In this document: in pieces, positions 52,101 to 59,884 of the stretch | How positions within the stretch are numbered: position 1 is the first letter of the stretch | Layout of the letters: the number at the start of each line of letters is the position of its first letter | Notes under the pieces: model-generated | What the model was told of the DNA's origin: nothing | Seen by the model: the letters and a program-made list of their open reading frames with translations, nothing else | Database searches by the model: none | Made by a program: the position numbers and the translations under genes | Source of the DNA: Ruminococcus sp. | GTDB lineage: Bacteria; Bacillota; Clostridia; Oscillospirales; Ruminococcaceae | Direction of reading: 5' to 3' | DNA length: 64,000 nucleotides | Assembly (NCBI GenBank): GCA_017450925.1 | Contig: JAFSSS010000019.1 | Span: 1 to 64,000 of the forward strand

Positions 52101-52346
52101 TTCAACTCCCTCTATTCCGCTCAATTAAGCGTGCTTACCAAGGGGATCAAGTATTATTCCCCCTGCTCAGCCTCCTGCAAGACCCTCTATCAGGCCTTCG
52201 ACGAGCTGGGGCTGCCCAAGAATTACGCTTTTCAGGAAAAGATAGCAGTTGCCAATGCTATCAAGGGCTACGAGGGTACTGCCGAACAGAATACCGCTAT
52301 GCTCGAAACGCTCAAAAAGGGCAAGCTGATCGTTCCGCAGTTCTGA
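49158..52346 (+). CDS. Secreted GH25 lysozyme with seven FN3-like domains
   Basis: 1062 residues. A signal peptide ends at VPAFA (26). A Glu/Ala-rich stretch (27-150) follows. The GH25 muramidase domain (about 157-356) has YGIDVCYFQGNIDWNKV, PVYFDMETVE (catalytic D254 and E256) and FDIWQYA. Seven fibronectin-III-like domains of about 90 residues (about 364-995) each show a W-containing core and a TGL/SGL-x5-Y end. A C-terminal module of about 62 residues (YSPCSASCKTLYQAFDELGLPKNY...) ends the protein. It should cut peptidoglycan at the cell surface or attack neighbours. The ATG at 49158 follows GAAAGGATG. Confidence 0.9.
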   Translation: MKLKRAAVSALTALLMTVQTAVPAFARETAAVVNDTTSAADTASGEAAQTKSAPKAEAEAVPQELREAQAEEERFVENSPELKELAEYVPEGDTLPCSENDPSYHKYVKRLMDGFSEGEELAAPLTSMALRLRLPLSLLYGADKLVHQDRFADCPKSYGIDVCYFQGNIDWNKVKAQGVSFCILRAGYRGYGSAGTLVLDDRFLEYLKGAKAAGLEVGVYFYTQAITVAEAREEADFVYKYIKGYDLELPVYFDMETVENAVGRLDSAGLTVKQKTDIVEAFCDRIAEHGYRPGVYSNPQWMTYYLDAKRLQAKYPLWLANYTTNTKFSGNFDIWQYAAGPVTGVSSPLADLNVRYHLDTKPDTPTGFSTTAEVSDKTTLCWNKVAGAEGYEVFRRGYGGDVTSLAALTGLKYSVTLTAANYYYYVMSYITVNGEKIYSDPTPELALSKFVPTSFSCSVHGTTSLTLKWTGVEEAISYDIGMKGPDETNYSTVGSTAGTTFTVTGLSPATVYAFKIRAVTKAVNGISYQRFSPETLFGTQDSKITGLKFVTKTANSISIKWNASANGIKDYEVLRYDADRNKYVSAGMTNQTEFTVTGLAQGTAQKLRVRSYYSTPNGLVYGVESAVLSCATKCAAPTGVSVSSADSSYTVSWKAPSGANGYMLYAAPYGSTPVKLGETSELKYTVSGLAKGMYSLYVRPYIKCGSTRYYGVSSATLTAVCGKTAPTVKISSPAQTSLTATWAAVPYASGYEAYMLDRSTGAYTRKASLSASTLKYVFSGLSAGTAYSFKIKALFPDGGSKLSSAVSGTTAAAPKTVGAPANVKATTATATTVTVVWDKVTNAKSYRVYLYNESTSSYKLKALLTDRKFTFTGLTSGRMYKIKIYAVGTDGSLKPSAVYNITPKPVAPKLGLASKTETSATLKWDAAALCSKYYIYLLDPLENTYKKIATTTSTSYTVKNLKVGTRNIFKIKAVAVTNAANFNSLYSAQLSVLTKGIKYYSPCSASCKTLYQAFDELGLPKNYAFQEKIAVANAIKGYEGTAEQNTAMLETLKKGKLIVPQF

Positions 52347-52425
52347 CGGGGATTGTGCATTATGCTTGAAACAGAGCATATTATTTGTACAAATCGGAAA
52401 ATTTTAAAAAAGCCGAAATCTTTAC

Positions 52426-52454
52426 TGGACAAACCTTTAAAAATAAGTTAAACT
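52426..52454 (+). promoter_or_regulatory. Possible promoter of the aquaporin gene
   Basis: TGGACA (52426-52431), 17 bp, TAAACT (52449-52454). The -10 is weak but matches that proposed for spo0A. Confidence 0.5.
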
Positions 52455-52497
52455 ATTATTAGCCTTTAGTGCTATTTTTTAAGGGAGGATGATAATT

Positions 52498-53202
52498 ATG
52501 TACACCAAATCACAAAAGCTGCTCGCTGAATTTCTGGGCACCTTCGGCCTTGTGTTCTTCGGCTGCGGGACCGCGATCTTCGGGGGCGATCTCGTTGCGA
52601 TCTCACTGGCCTTCGGACTGTCGATCGTAGTTGCCGCCTATACTATAGGAAAGATCAGCGGCGCTCACCTTAACCCGGCAGTTTCATTCGCTATGTATTT
52701 CGACAAGAGAATGTCGCTCAATGACGCTATCGCTTATTCCGTGGCTCAAATTGCCGGCTCGGTATTCGCTTCGCTGTGCCACCTTATCATCGTGGCCTGC
52801 ACCGGCAGGATCAAGATCGGCGACTGCCTCTTCGGCGCAAATATGTTCGGCGACTACAGCGCCGCCAAAACAAATTTCTTCGGCGCACTCCTCGTTGAGA
52901 TCATTCTTACTGCCGTATTCGTGCTGTTCGTTCTGTCCGTTACCGGCAGCCGCGACGAGGGCACAAGCAAGCACGCCGGCCTGTTCATCGGCCTCGCTCT
53001 TACCTTCGTTCACTTGATCGGCATCCCGCTGACAGGCACCTCCGTAAACCCCGCAAGAAGCATCGGCCCCGCTATCTTCGGCTCTATCGCCTCCGGCGGA
53101 AAGTCCCTGCTGCATATGTTCATCTTCATCATCGGACCTATGTGCGGAGCATTTGTGGCAGCCTTCATCTATTCCTTCCTTATCAAGGACAAGGATCAAT
53201 GA
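52498..53202 (+). CDS. MIP family aquaporin
   Basis: 234 residues, six membrane helices and two NPA loops (HLNPAVS and SVNPARS). The constriction site near the second NPA (TGTSVNPARSIGPAIF) looks like a water-type aquaporin rather than a glycerol facilitator. The N-terminal AEFLGTFGLVFFGCG is typical. ATG 52498 is preferred to 52489, because the GGGAGG box directly abuts the latter but is 10 nt from the former. Exact solute not proven. Confidence 0.9.
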   Translation: MYTKSQKLLAEFLGTFGLVFFGCGTAIFGGDLVAISLAFGLSIVVAAYTIGKISGAHLNPAVSFAMYFDKRMSLNDAIAYSVAQIAGSVFASLCHLIIVACTGRIKIGDCLFGANMFGDYSAAKTNFFGALLVEIILTAVFVLFVLSVTGSRDEGTSKHAGLFIGLALTFVHLIGIPLTGTSVNPARSIGPAIFGSIASGGKSLLHMFIFIIGPMCGAFVAAFIYSFLIKDKDQ

Positions 53203-53238
53203 CCCCTTTGGCCGTGTCATAGAGATACGTCAGCTGCT

Positions 53239-53286
53239 GACCTGCAGCTGCATGGGAGCGTTCCCGTGCAGGTGCAGGTCTTTTTT
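53239..53286 (+). terminator. Terminator of the aquaporin gene
   Basis: GACCTGCA...GCATGGGA pairs with TTCCCGTGC...TGCAGGTC, about 19 bp with few mismatches, followed by TTTTTT. Confidence 0.88.
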
Positions 53287-53394
53287 CTGCCGGGATAACC
53301 GTCTTATCAAGCCCTCTGCATATCCCGCATCCGCCCGCGGTCAAGACTGTCAAATGTCACAAAAATTATTAACAAGCTCTTTGCAAAAATACTA

Positions 53395-53423
53395 TTTACA
53401 AAATATAAAAATAGTGATATAAT
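53395..53423 (+). promoter_or_regulatory. Sigma-A promoter of nifJ
   Basis: TTTACA (53395-53400), 17 bp, TATAAT (53418-53423). The leader carries a 9-bp hairpin (GGCAGGCGC with GCGCCTGCC, 53435-53461) close to the 5' end of the mRNA. Confidence 0.8.
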
Positions 53424-53514
53424 AGAATAGATAAGGCAGGCGCGGATGAACTGCGCCTGCCGATCGAAAGTTTCAAAGCCATAATCAATCACAATGAAAG
53501 GAATGATATTACAC

Positions 53515-56500
53515 ATGGCAAGAAAAATGAAAACCATGGATGGTAACAACGCTGCTGCATGGGCATCCTACCCGTTTACAGAAGTCGCTGCTATCTATCC
53601 GATCACGCCTTCTTCCGTAATGGCAGAGCACACAGACGAGTGGTCTGCAAAGGGACAGAAGAACATCTTCGGCACACCCGTTAAGGTTACCGAAATGCAG
53701 TCCGAGGCCGGCGCTGCCGGTGCCGTTCACGGCTCTCTCGCTGCAGGTGCCCTCACAACAACTTATACCGCTTCGCAGGGTCTGCTCCTTATGATCCCGA
53801 ATATGTATAAGATCGCCGGCGAGCTGCTTCCCTGCGTTATCCACGTTTCCGCAAGATGCGTAGCCTCTCACGCTCTGAACATCTTCGGCGACCACTCCGA
53901 TATCTATGCCTGCCGTCAGACCGGCTTTGCTATGCTCTGCTCCTCTAACGTACAGGAGGTAATGGATCTCGGCACAGTTGCTCACCTTTCCACTATCAAG
54001 GGCAGAGTTCCTTTCCTGCACTTCTTCGACGGCTTCCGTACCTCTCACGAGATCCAGAAGATCGAGGTATGGGATCAGGCTGATGTTGCCGAAATGCTCG
54101 ATATGGACGCTGTTGAGGCCTTCAGAAAGAGAGCTATCAACCCCGAGCATCCCGTTCTCCGCGGTACCGCACAGAACGGCGATATCTTCTTCCAGGCACG
54201 CGAGGCCTGCAACCCCTACTATGACGCTATCCCCGGCATCGTAGAGGAGTATATGGACAAGGTAAATGCCAAGATCGGTACTAACTATAAGCTGTTCAAT
54301 TACTACGGCGCTCCCGATGCAACTCATGTTATCGTTGCTATGGGCTCTGTATGCGATACTATCGAAGAGACTATCGACTACCTCAACGCAAATGAGGGCA
54401 CCAAGCTGGGTCTTGTAAAGGTAAGGCTCTACAGACCTTTCCGTGCGGACAAGCTGGTCGAGGCTATCCCCGATACCTGCGAGCAGATCTCTGTTCTCGA
54501 CAGAACTAAGGAGCCCGGCTCCCTCGGCGAGCCTCTTTACCTCGATGTAGTTGCTGCTCTCAAGGGAACAAAGTTCCATGATATCCCCGTTGCCAGCGGC
54601 AGATACGGCCTCGGCTCCAAGGATACCACACCCGCACAGATCAAGGCCGTTTACTGGAACGCAAGCTGGAAGGATACCTTCAAGCCCCGCTTCACTATCG
54701 GCATCGAGGACGATGTTACCAACCTGTCACTGCCCGTTGAGGAGAAGCTCGACTCGGCTCCTGCCGGCACTACCGCCTGCAAGTTCTGGGGTCTCGGCGC
54801 TGACGGTACCGTTGGTGCAAACAAGAACTCGATCAAGATCATCGGCGACCACACCGATCTCTTCGCTCAGGCTTATTTTGCTTATGACTCAAAGAAGTCC
54901 GGCGGCGTAACGGTTTCTCACCTGCGCTTTGGCAAGACTCCTATCAAATCGACCTACCTTATCAACCAGGCTGACTTCGTTGCCTGCCACAACGAGAGCT
55001 ATATCAACAAGTATGATATGGTTTCCGATATCAAGCCCGGCGGAACCTTCCTGCTCAACTGCCAGTGGGATGCCAAGGAGCTGGAAAAGCACCTCCCCGG
55101 ACAGGTAAAGAGAACTATCGCTAACAACAACATCAAGTTCTATACTATCAACGGCGTTAGGATCGGTAAAGAGGTCGGCCTCGGCAACAGGATCAATACC
55201 GTTCTTCAGTCCGCATTCTTCAAGCTTGCAGGCATCATTCCTATCGAGGATGCTGTTAAGTATATGAAGGACGCTGCTACCGCCTCCTATTCGAGAAAGG
55301 GCGACGCTGTTGTAAAGATGAACCATGACGCTATCGACGCCGGCTATCAGCAGGTAGTTGAGGTCAAGGTCCCCGCTGCATGGAAGAAGGCTAAGGATAC
55401 CGCTATGGGTATGCCCAAGGCCAAGTGCGCTGACAAGACCCTCGAGAAGTTCGTAAACGAGATCCAGATCCCCTGCAACGAGCAGAAGGGTGACACTCTT
55501 CCCGTTTCTACCTTCACCCACATGGCTGACGGTACCTTCCCCCAGGGCTCTGCTGCATTCGAGAAGCGCGGCATAGCTGTTGACGTTCCTGCATGGAACG
55601 GCGAGAACTGCATACAGTGCAACTTCTGCTCTTATGTATGTCCTCACGCTGTTATCCGTCCCGTTGTTATGACAGACGCCGAGCTGAAGAAGGCTCCCGA
55701 GCTGGCTAAGAAGAAGGCTATCCCCATGATGGGTATGCCCGGCTTCAACTTCGTTATGACAATGTCCGCTCTGGACTGCACAGGCTGCGGCTCCTGCGTG
55801 AACGTATGTCCCGGCAAGAAGGGCAACAAGGCTCTGTCCATGATGCCTCTCGAGAGCCAGCTGGCTGAACAGGAGGTATTCAACTACGGTCTGACTCTGG
55901 CCGAGAAGCCCGAGGTGCTTGAGAAGTTCAAGGCTACCACCGTTAAGGGCTCGCAGTTCAAGCAGCCCCTGCTTGAGTTCTCCGGCGCCTGCGCAGGCTG
56001 CGGCGAAACTCCTTATGCCAAGCTCGTTACTCAGCTCTTCGGCGACAGAATGTATGTAGCAAACGCTACAGGCTGCTCGTCTATCTGGGGCGGCTCGGCT
56101 CCCTCGACTCCTTACACCACCAACAAGGCAGGCAAGGGTCCCGCTTGGGCTAACTCCCTGTTTGAGGATAACGCAGAGTACGGCTACGGTATGTTCCTTG
56201 CTCAGAACACTATCCGTCAGAGAACTATCGCCAAGGTGCTTGAGCTGGAGAAGAACACCAAGAAGGCTGACCTGAAGAAGGCTATCGAGGGCTTCCTCTC
56301 TACCGTTGACGACGGCACTGCAAATACTCCCGCTACCGAGGCTCTGATCGCTGCTCTGAAGAAGGACAAGACCAAGGCATCGGCTGAAATACTCAAGGAC
56401 GCTGACTTCCTCCGCAAGAAGTCCCTTTGGATCTTCGGCGGCGACGGCTGGGCTTACGATATCGGCTTCTCCGGCCTTGACCACGTTATCGCTTCCGGCG

Positions 56501-57081
56501 AGGACGTAAATATCTTCGTATTCGATACCGAGGTTTACTCCAACACAGGCGGACAGTCCTCCAAGTCCACTCCTACCGGCGCTATCGCACAGTTCGCTGC
56601 TGCCGGCAAGGAAGTTAAGAAGAAGGATCTGGCAGGCATCGCTATGAGCTACGGCTATGTTTATGTTGCTCACGTTTCCATGGGCGCTGACATGAACCAG
56701 TGCATCAAGGCTATCAGCGAGGCCGAGGCTTATCACGGTCCTTCCCTGATAATCGCTTATGCTCCGTGTATCAACCACGGCATCAAGGGCGGTATGTCCA
56801 TTGCACAGACCGAGGAGAAGAAGGCTGTTGAGTGCGGCTACTGGCACCTCTACAGATACAATCCTCAGCTGAAGCTCGAGGGCAAGAACCCCTTCTCGCT
56901 GGACAGCAAGGCTCCGTCCAAGGATTACAAGGACTTCCTTATGGGCGAGGTTCGTTACAACTCGCTGGTTAAGCAGAATCCCGAGAGAGCAGAGAAGCTC
57001 TTCGACAAGGCTATCAAGAACGCCGCTGACAGATACGATTATCTCGTTAGATACTCCAAGCTCTACAGCGACGAGAAGTAA
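53515..57081 (+). CDS. nifJ: Pyruvate:ferredoxin (flavodoxin) oxidoreductase
   Basis: 1188 residues, one-chain PFOR. Converts pyruvate and CoA to acetyl-CoA and CO2, reducing ferredoxin. Domain I starts MKTMDGNNAAAWASYPFTEVAAIYPITPSS. Two ferredoxin-type clusters are at CIQCNFCSYVCPH and CTGCGSCVNVCPG, and a third set starts with CAGCGETPY. ThDP site: GGDGWAYDIGFSGLDHV and YSNTGGQSSKSTPTGA. The start is taken as MARKMKT at 53515, as in relatives; AAAGGA is 12-13 nt before. Codon choice (GCT, AGA, GTT frequent) differs from neighbours, as expected for a highly expressed gene. Confidence 0.95.
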   Translation: MARKMKTMDGNNAAAWASYPFTEVAAIYPITPSSVMAEHTDEWSAKGQKNIFGTPVKVTEMQSEAGAAGAVHGSLAAGALTTTYTASQGLLLMIPNMYKIAGELLPCVIHVSARCVASHALNIFGDHSDIYACRQTGFAMLCSSNVQEVMDLGTVAHLSTIKGRVPFLHFFDGFRTSHEIQKIEVWDQADVAEMLDMDAVEAFRKRAINPEHPVLRGTAQNGDIFFQAREACNPYYDAIPGIVEEYMDKVNAKIGTNYKLFNYYGAPDATHVIVAMGSVCDTIEETIDYLNANEGTKLGLVKVRLYRPFRADKLVEAIPDTCEQISVLDRTKEPGSLGEPLYLDVVAALKGTKFHDIPVASGRYGLGSKDTTPAQIKAVYWNASWKDTFKPRFTIGIEDDVTNLSLPVEEKLDSAPAGTTACKFWGLGADGTVGANKNSIKIIGDHTDLFAQAYFAYDSKKSGGVTVSHLRFGKTPIKSTYLINQADFVACHNESYINKYDMVSDIKPGGTFLLNCQWDAKELEKHLPGQVKRTIANNNIKFYTINGVRIGKEVGLGNRINTVLQSAFFKLAGIIPIEDAVKYMKDAATASYSRKGDAVVKMNHDAIDAGYQQVVEVKVPAAWKKAKDTAMGMPKAKCADKTLEKFVNEIQIPCNEQKGDTLPVSTFTHMADGTFPQGSAAFEKRGIAVDVPAWNGENCIQCNFCSYVCPHAVIRPVVMTDAELKKAPELAKKKAIPMMGMPGFNFVMTMSALDCTGCGSCVNVCPGKKGNKALSMMPLESQLAEQEVFNYGLTLAEKPEVLEKFKATTVKGSQFKQPLLEFSGACAGCGETPYAKLVTQLFGDRMYVANATGCSSIWGGSAPSTPYTTNKAGKGPAWANSLFEDNAEYGYGMFLAQNTIRQRTIAKVLELEKNTKKADLKKAIEGFLSTVDDGTANTPATEALIAALKKDKTKASAEILKDADFLRKKSLWIFGGDGWAYDIGFSGLDHVIASGEDVNIFVFDTEVYSNTGGQSSKSTPTGAIAQFAAAGKEVKKKDLAGIAMSYGYVYVAHVSMGADMNQCIKAISEAEAYHGPSLIIAYAPCINHGIKGGMSIAQTEEKKAVECGYWHLYRYNPQLKLEGKNPFSLDSKAPSKDYKDFLMGEVRYNSLVKQNPERAEKLFDKAIKNAADRYDYLVRYSKLYSDEK

Positions 57082-57097
57082 TTTCCAAAGCATAACA

Positions 57098-57131
57098 GGA
57101 TCCCCCCGAAGCGATTCGGGGGGATCTTTTT
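57098..57131 (+). terminator. Terminator of nifJ
   Basis: GGATCCCCCCGAA and TTCGGGGGGATC form a 12-bp stem with a 4-base loop, then TTTTT. The T-run touches the stop of the convergent XRE gene. Confidence 0.88.
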
Positions 57132-57351
57132 ACAGGTCTTTGTAGTATGTTTTGTTGTTGGTGAGTCCTAAAATATAATCGGTATTTGTTTTATAAAGCT
57201 CAGCAAGAGCGATCAGAATATCTGTCGGGATATCGCGTTGACCGAGTTCATAGTTGCTGTATACCTGCTGTGAACAGTTGAGAGCCTTTGCGACCTCCCG
57301 CTGCTTCATATCCGCATCCTCACGAAGATCCCTTATCCTGTTGAAAACCAT
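57130..57351 (-). CDS. XRE-family DNA-binding regulator
   Basis: 73 residues, a single HTH_3 domain: FNRIRDLREDADMKQREVAKALNCSQQVYSNYELGQRDIPTDILIALAELYKTNTDYILG, with recognition helix QQVYSNYE. No sensor domain. The ATG follows GGAGG. It is divergent from the LRR surface protein gene and faces three copies of a 17-bp palindrome; it probably controls both promoters. Confidence 0.9.
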   Translation of the reverse strand: MVFNRIRDLREDADMKQREVAKALNCSQQVYSNYELGQRDIPTDILIALAELYKTNTDYILGLTNNKTYYKDL

Positions 57352-57390
57352 AGCTTTCCTCCTGTTATATTATTTGTAATTACACTAAAC

Positions 57391-57418
57391 AATATAACAT
57401 ACTGCATTTTGTGGTAAA
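57391..57418 (-). promoter_or_regulatory. Possible promoter of the XRE gene
   Basis: Minus strand TTTACC (57413-57418), 16 bp, TATATT (57391-57396). The operator at 57400-57416 lies inside it, so autoregulation is likely. Confidence 0.5.
57400..57416. promoter_or_regulatory. Putative XRE operator, site 1
   Basis: TACTGCATTTTGTGGTA. One arm perfect, the other TGTGGTA. It overlaps the proposed XRE promoter. Confidence 0.75.
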
Positions 57419-57424
57419 AAGCAG

Positions 57425-57441
57425 TACTGCAAAATGCAGTA
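57425..57441. promoter_or_regulatory. Putative XRE operator, site 2
   Basis: TACTGCAAAATGCAGTA, a perfect 7-3-7 palindrome, centred 25 bp from site 1. Confidence 0.8.
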
Positions 57442-57511
57442 AAACGGCTGTCAGATTTTGTTGAACACTCACAAATATTATCGGTCAGAGCCGTTATTGC
57501 GGCCGTTTCTA

Positions 57512-57540
57512 TTGACATTTACTGCATTTTGCGGTATGAT
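57512..57540 (+). promoter_or_regulatory. Sigma-A promoter of the LRR surface protein gene
   Basis: TTGACA (57512-57517), 17 bp, TATGAT (57535-57540). The spacer is filled by operator site 3. Confidence 0.85.
57520..57536. promoter_or_regulatory. Putative XRE operator, site 3
   Basis: TACTGCATTTTGCGGTA, lying between the -35 and -10 boxes and touching the -10. Binding here should block RNA polymerase. Confidence 0.8.
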
Positions 57541-57576
57541 ATCTGTACAGAAATATAACATTTGGAGGATGATAAT

Positions 57577-59142
57577 ATGAAGAAAAAAATCGCAGCAGGA
57601 CTTATGGCTCTGACACTTGTATTCGGTTCGGCGGCGCTGCTGCCGGCAAGCACAGAGAAAAACGGCTCTGTTATCAGTGTAAGTGCCGAAACCTATAACG
57701 GCTGGGAATATTATACCTATGAAGACCATGTGATAATCACCGGATATTCCGGGACAGACAAGGAAGTGGTCGTTCCAAGCAAAATAGACGGAAAGACTGT
57801 AACCAGTATATCACCTGATACGGACAGCTGGGCTATGGACTGTTTCCATGATAACACCTTTACCAAAATAACTATTCCCGCCACAGTTACAGATATTGAT
57901 TCTTATGCTTTCTGGGCAGCAAAATCCATTCAGGAAATTGTCGTTGATAAAGATAACCCTAAGTTTGCTTCCTATGACGGAATGCTCTTTACCAAAGATA
58001 TGAAGACACTGCTTGACTGCCCCGAGGGTAAAACCGGCGAAGTCGTTATCCCCGACGGAGTTGAGTGGGTCAGCCAGAATGATCTCGGAGCATTTGAAGA
58101 CTGCAACAATATAACAAAAATCACTTTGCCGCAAAGTGTTGTTGAAATAGGCAGACGGACTTTCAGATATTGCTTTAATATAAAAACTTTCAACATTCCA
58201 AAAAGCATTGATCAGTCGTATCCAAAGCTTGATCTCCAAAGATGCGACAGCCTTGAAGAGATCATAATAGAGGACGGATGCAAAAATTATCAGGACATTG
58301 ACGGGAGCATTTACTCTGTTGATCACTGGGGAAAAAAGGTTCTATTCTTTAAAAACAAAAACGAAAAACCCCTTCACATTACAGCGGACTGCACAGAGGT
58401 GTATTATGATTCTTATTGGAAGGACGGTGTAAATATCGGTGAATATCTTCCGGATGTAATTGATGAAAGAGAAGGATATGAGATAATAGGCGACGGTTTA
58501 TACTACAATGAAGGAAACCAAAAATCTCTTGTTGCATACAGTACCAAAGTAAAAAACGCAGAAGTTGCTGAGGGGACAACTGTTATAACAAGGTCTGCAT
58601 TTTTAGGAAACGGAAATATCGAGAGTGTTAACATTCCCGATTCGGTCACTGAGATACAAAGCTATGCTTTTTTGAACACCGGTTTGAACTCTGTGACACT
58701 GCCGGATAATGTGAAAGTCGAAATAAAAGCTTTTGGGTATAATGATGACGGAACAGAAACAAAAATCGACGGCTTTATCATCTTTGCCAACGAGGGTACC
58801 GACGGCGAGCGCTATGCCAAGGAAAACGGCTTTGTCTGCTATCCTGTAGGAACTGTACTCGATGACAGCTCAGCTGCTGATGATTCGGTAGTTGATTCAC
58901 AATCTGACGAACCCTCACAGGCTGACAGCTCCAAGGCTGACGAACCTTCGCAGACCGACAGCTCTGCATCGGATAGTCAGACACCTGCTGACAGTTCAAA
59001 GACAGATCCCGGCGACAGCAGCAAAGCAAACAGCAACGGCTCAAACTCCGGCAAAAACCCGGGTACAGGTCTTGCGGTAGGTTTCGGCGCTCTGACTCTC
59101 GCGGGAACAGCAATCATGATCACAATGAAAAGAAAAAAGTGA
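57577..59142 (+). CDS. Sortase-type surface protein with BspA-like LRR_5 repeats
   Basis: 521 residues. Signal peptide (about 1-35, ending ISVSAE). LRR_5/BspA-like repeats cover about 45-420 (ITIPATVTDIDSYAF, KITLPQSVVEIGRRTF, VNIPDSVTEIQSYAFLN). A Ser/Asp/Lys-rich stalk (about 428-488) and a sorting signal NPGTG (about 494) plus hydrophobic helix and KRKK end follow. Expected to be cell-wall linked; no sortase is in the window. The start is ATG 57577 with GGAGG 8 nt before. The coding region is clearly more AT-rich than its neighbours (see 58100-58750), suggesting transfer. Its promoter is covered by an operator. Confidence 0.88.
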   Translation: MKKKIAAGLMALTLVFGSAALLPASTEKNGSVISVSAETYNGWEYYTYEDHVIITGYSGTDKEVVVPSKIDGKTVTSISPDTDSWAMDCFHDNTFTKITIPATVTDIDSYAFWAAKSIQEIVVDKDNPKFASYDGMLFTKDMKTLLDCPEGKTGEVVIPDGVEWVSQNDLGAFEDCNNITKITLPQSVVEIGRRTFRYCFNIKTFNIPKSIDQSYPKLDLQRCDSLEEIIIEDGCKNYQDIDGSIYSVDHWGKKVLFFKNKNEKPLHITADCTEVYYDSYWKDGVNIGEYLPDVIDEREGYEIIGDGLYYNEGNQKSLVAYSTKVKNAEVAEGTTVITRSAFLGNGNIESVNIPDSVTEIQSYAFLNTGLNSVTLPDNVKVEIKAFGYNDDGTETKIDGFIIFANEGTDGERYAKENGFVCYPVGTVLDDSSAADDSVVDSQSDEPSQADSSKADEPSQTDSSASDSQTPADSSKTDPGDSSKANSNGSNSGKNPGTGLAVGFGALTLAGTAIMITMKRKK

Positions 59143-59150
59143 ATAATTGA

Positions 59151-59179
59151 TCCCCGGGCTGTTTGACCCGGGGATTTTT
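59151..59179 (+). terminator. Terminator of the LRR surface protein gene
   Basis: TCCCCGGG/CCCGGGGA stem (8 bp) and TTTTT. Confidence 0.85.
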
Positions 59180-59183
59180 GTGC

Positions 59184-59212
59184 TTGATTTTTTCGCCGTC
59201 CTGTAGTATAAT
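59184..59212 (+). promoter_or_regulatory. Sigma-A promoter of the HAD gene
   Basis: TTGATT (59184-59189), 17 bp, TATAAT (59207-59212). Confidence 0.8.
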
Positions 59213-59242
59213 TCATATTAGCTGAAAACAGGAGGTCTGTTC

Positions 59243-59833
59243 ATGAATATAATTTTTGACATCGGCAAGGTGCTTATCGACTTTGACTATGAGGACTTTG
59301 TCCGCGGGCTTTTTGATCCCGAGGCCGCCGAGGCCGTCATCGACGCTACCTGGCATAACCCCGAATGGATCGAGTTCGACCGGGGCATTCTTTCCGTGGA
59401 GCAGGTGCTGCAAAGGTTCATCGCCAAGGCACCGCAGTACGAAAGGGAGATACGCACGGCATTCGCCAAGATCGGCTCCTGCCCAAAGCTCAAGCCCACG
59501 ACCATACCTATGATAAAGCAGCTCAAGGCCGAGGGACACAGGGTGTTCTTTCTGTCAAACTACTTCGAGTACCTTATCCACGCCGCCCCCTGGGCGCTGG
59601 AGTTCCGGCAGTACATGGACGGTGGAGTTTTCTCCTGCTTTGAACACGAGGTCAAGCCGGATGCCGCGATCTTCCGCATCCTGTGCGACCGCTATTCGCT
59701 GAAAAAGGAGGACTGCGTTTTCATCGACGACAGCCTCCCCAACGTAAAAGGCTCCGAGGCCTTCGGCATCAGAGCGATACACTACACCGGCCAGACCCCC
59801 GAGGAGCTGCGCCGGCAGATATTCATGAAATGA
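59243..59833 (+). CDS. HAD-superfamily hydrolase (YihX-like)
   Basis: 196 residues. HAD motif I is FDIGKVLIDFDY (nucleophile D6), motif II FFLSNYF, motif III EVKPDAAIF, motif IV CVFIDDSLPNV. The form is that of YihX-type sugar-phosphate phosphatases, with a helical cap at about 18-85. A phosphatase on a small phosphorylated metabolite is likely. AGGAGG precedes the ATG. It converges on thrH. Confidence 0.87.
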   Translation: MNIIFDIGKVLIDFDYEDFVRGLFDPEAAEAVIDATWHNPEWIEFDRGILSVEQVLQRFIAKAPQYEREIRTAFAKIGSCPKLKPTTIPMIKQLKAEGHRVFFLSNYFEYLIHAAPWALEFRQYMDGGVFSCFEHEVKPDAAIFRILCDRYSLKKEDCVFIDDSLPNVKGSEAFGIRAIHYTGQTPEELRRQIFMK

Positions 59834-59868
59834 AAAACGCCCGCATCCCCCTTGCGAGGATGCGGGCG
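59833..59868 (-). terminator. Terminator between the HAD gene and thrH
   Basis: CGCCCGCATCC/GGATGCGGGCG, an 11-bp stem. Read on the minus strand it is followed by TTTTTC and ends thrH; on the plus strand the T-run is weaker but may still act. Confidence 0.85.
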
Positions 59869-59884
59869 CACTGTTTTATTCGTA

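Noticed and set aside
54889..57093. 734-codon minus-strand frame opposite nifJ
   Set aside because: Shadow of the highly biased nifJ codons; Leu/Ser/Val-rich with no domain, while the plus strand is clearly PFOR.
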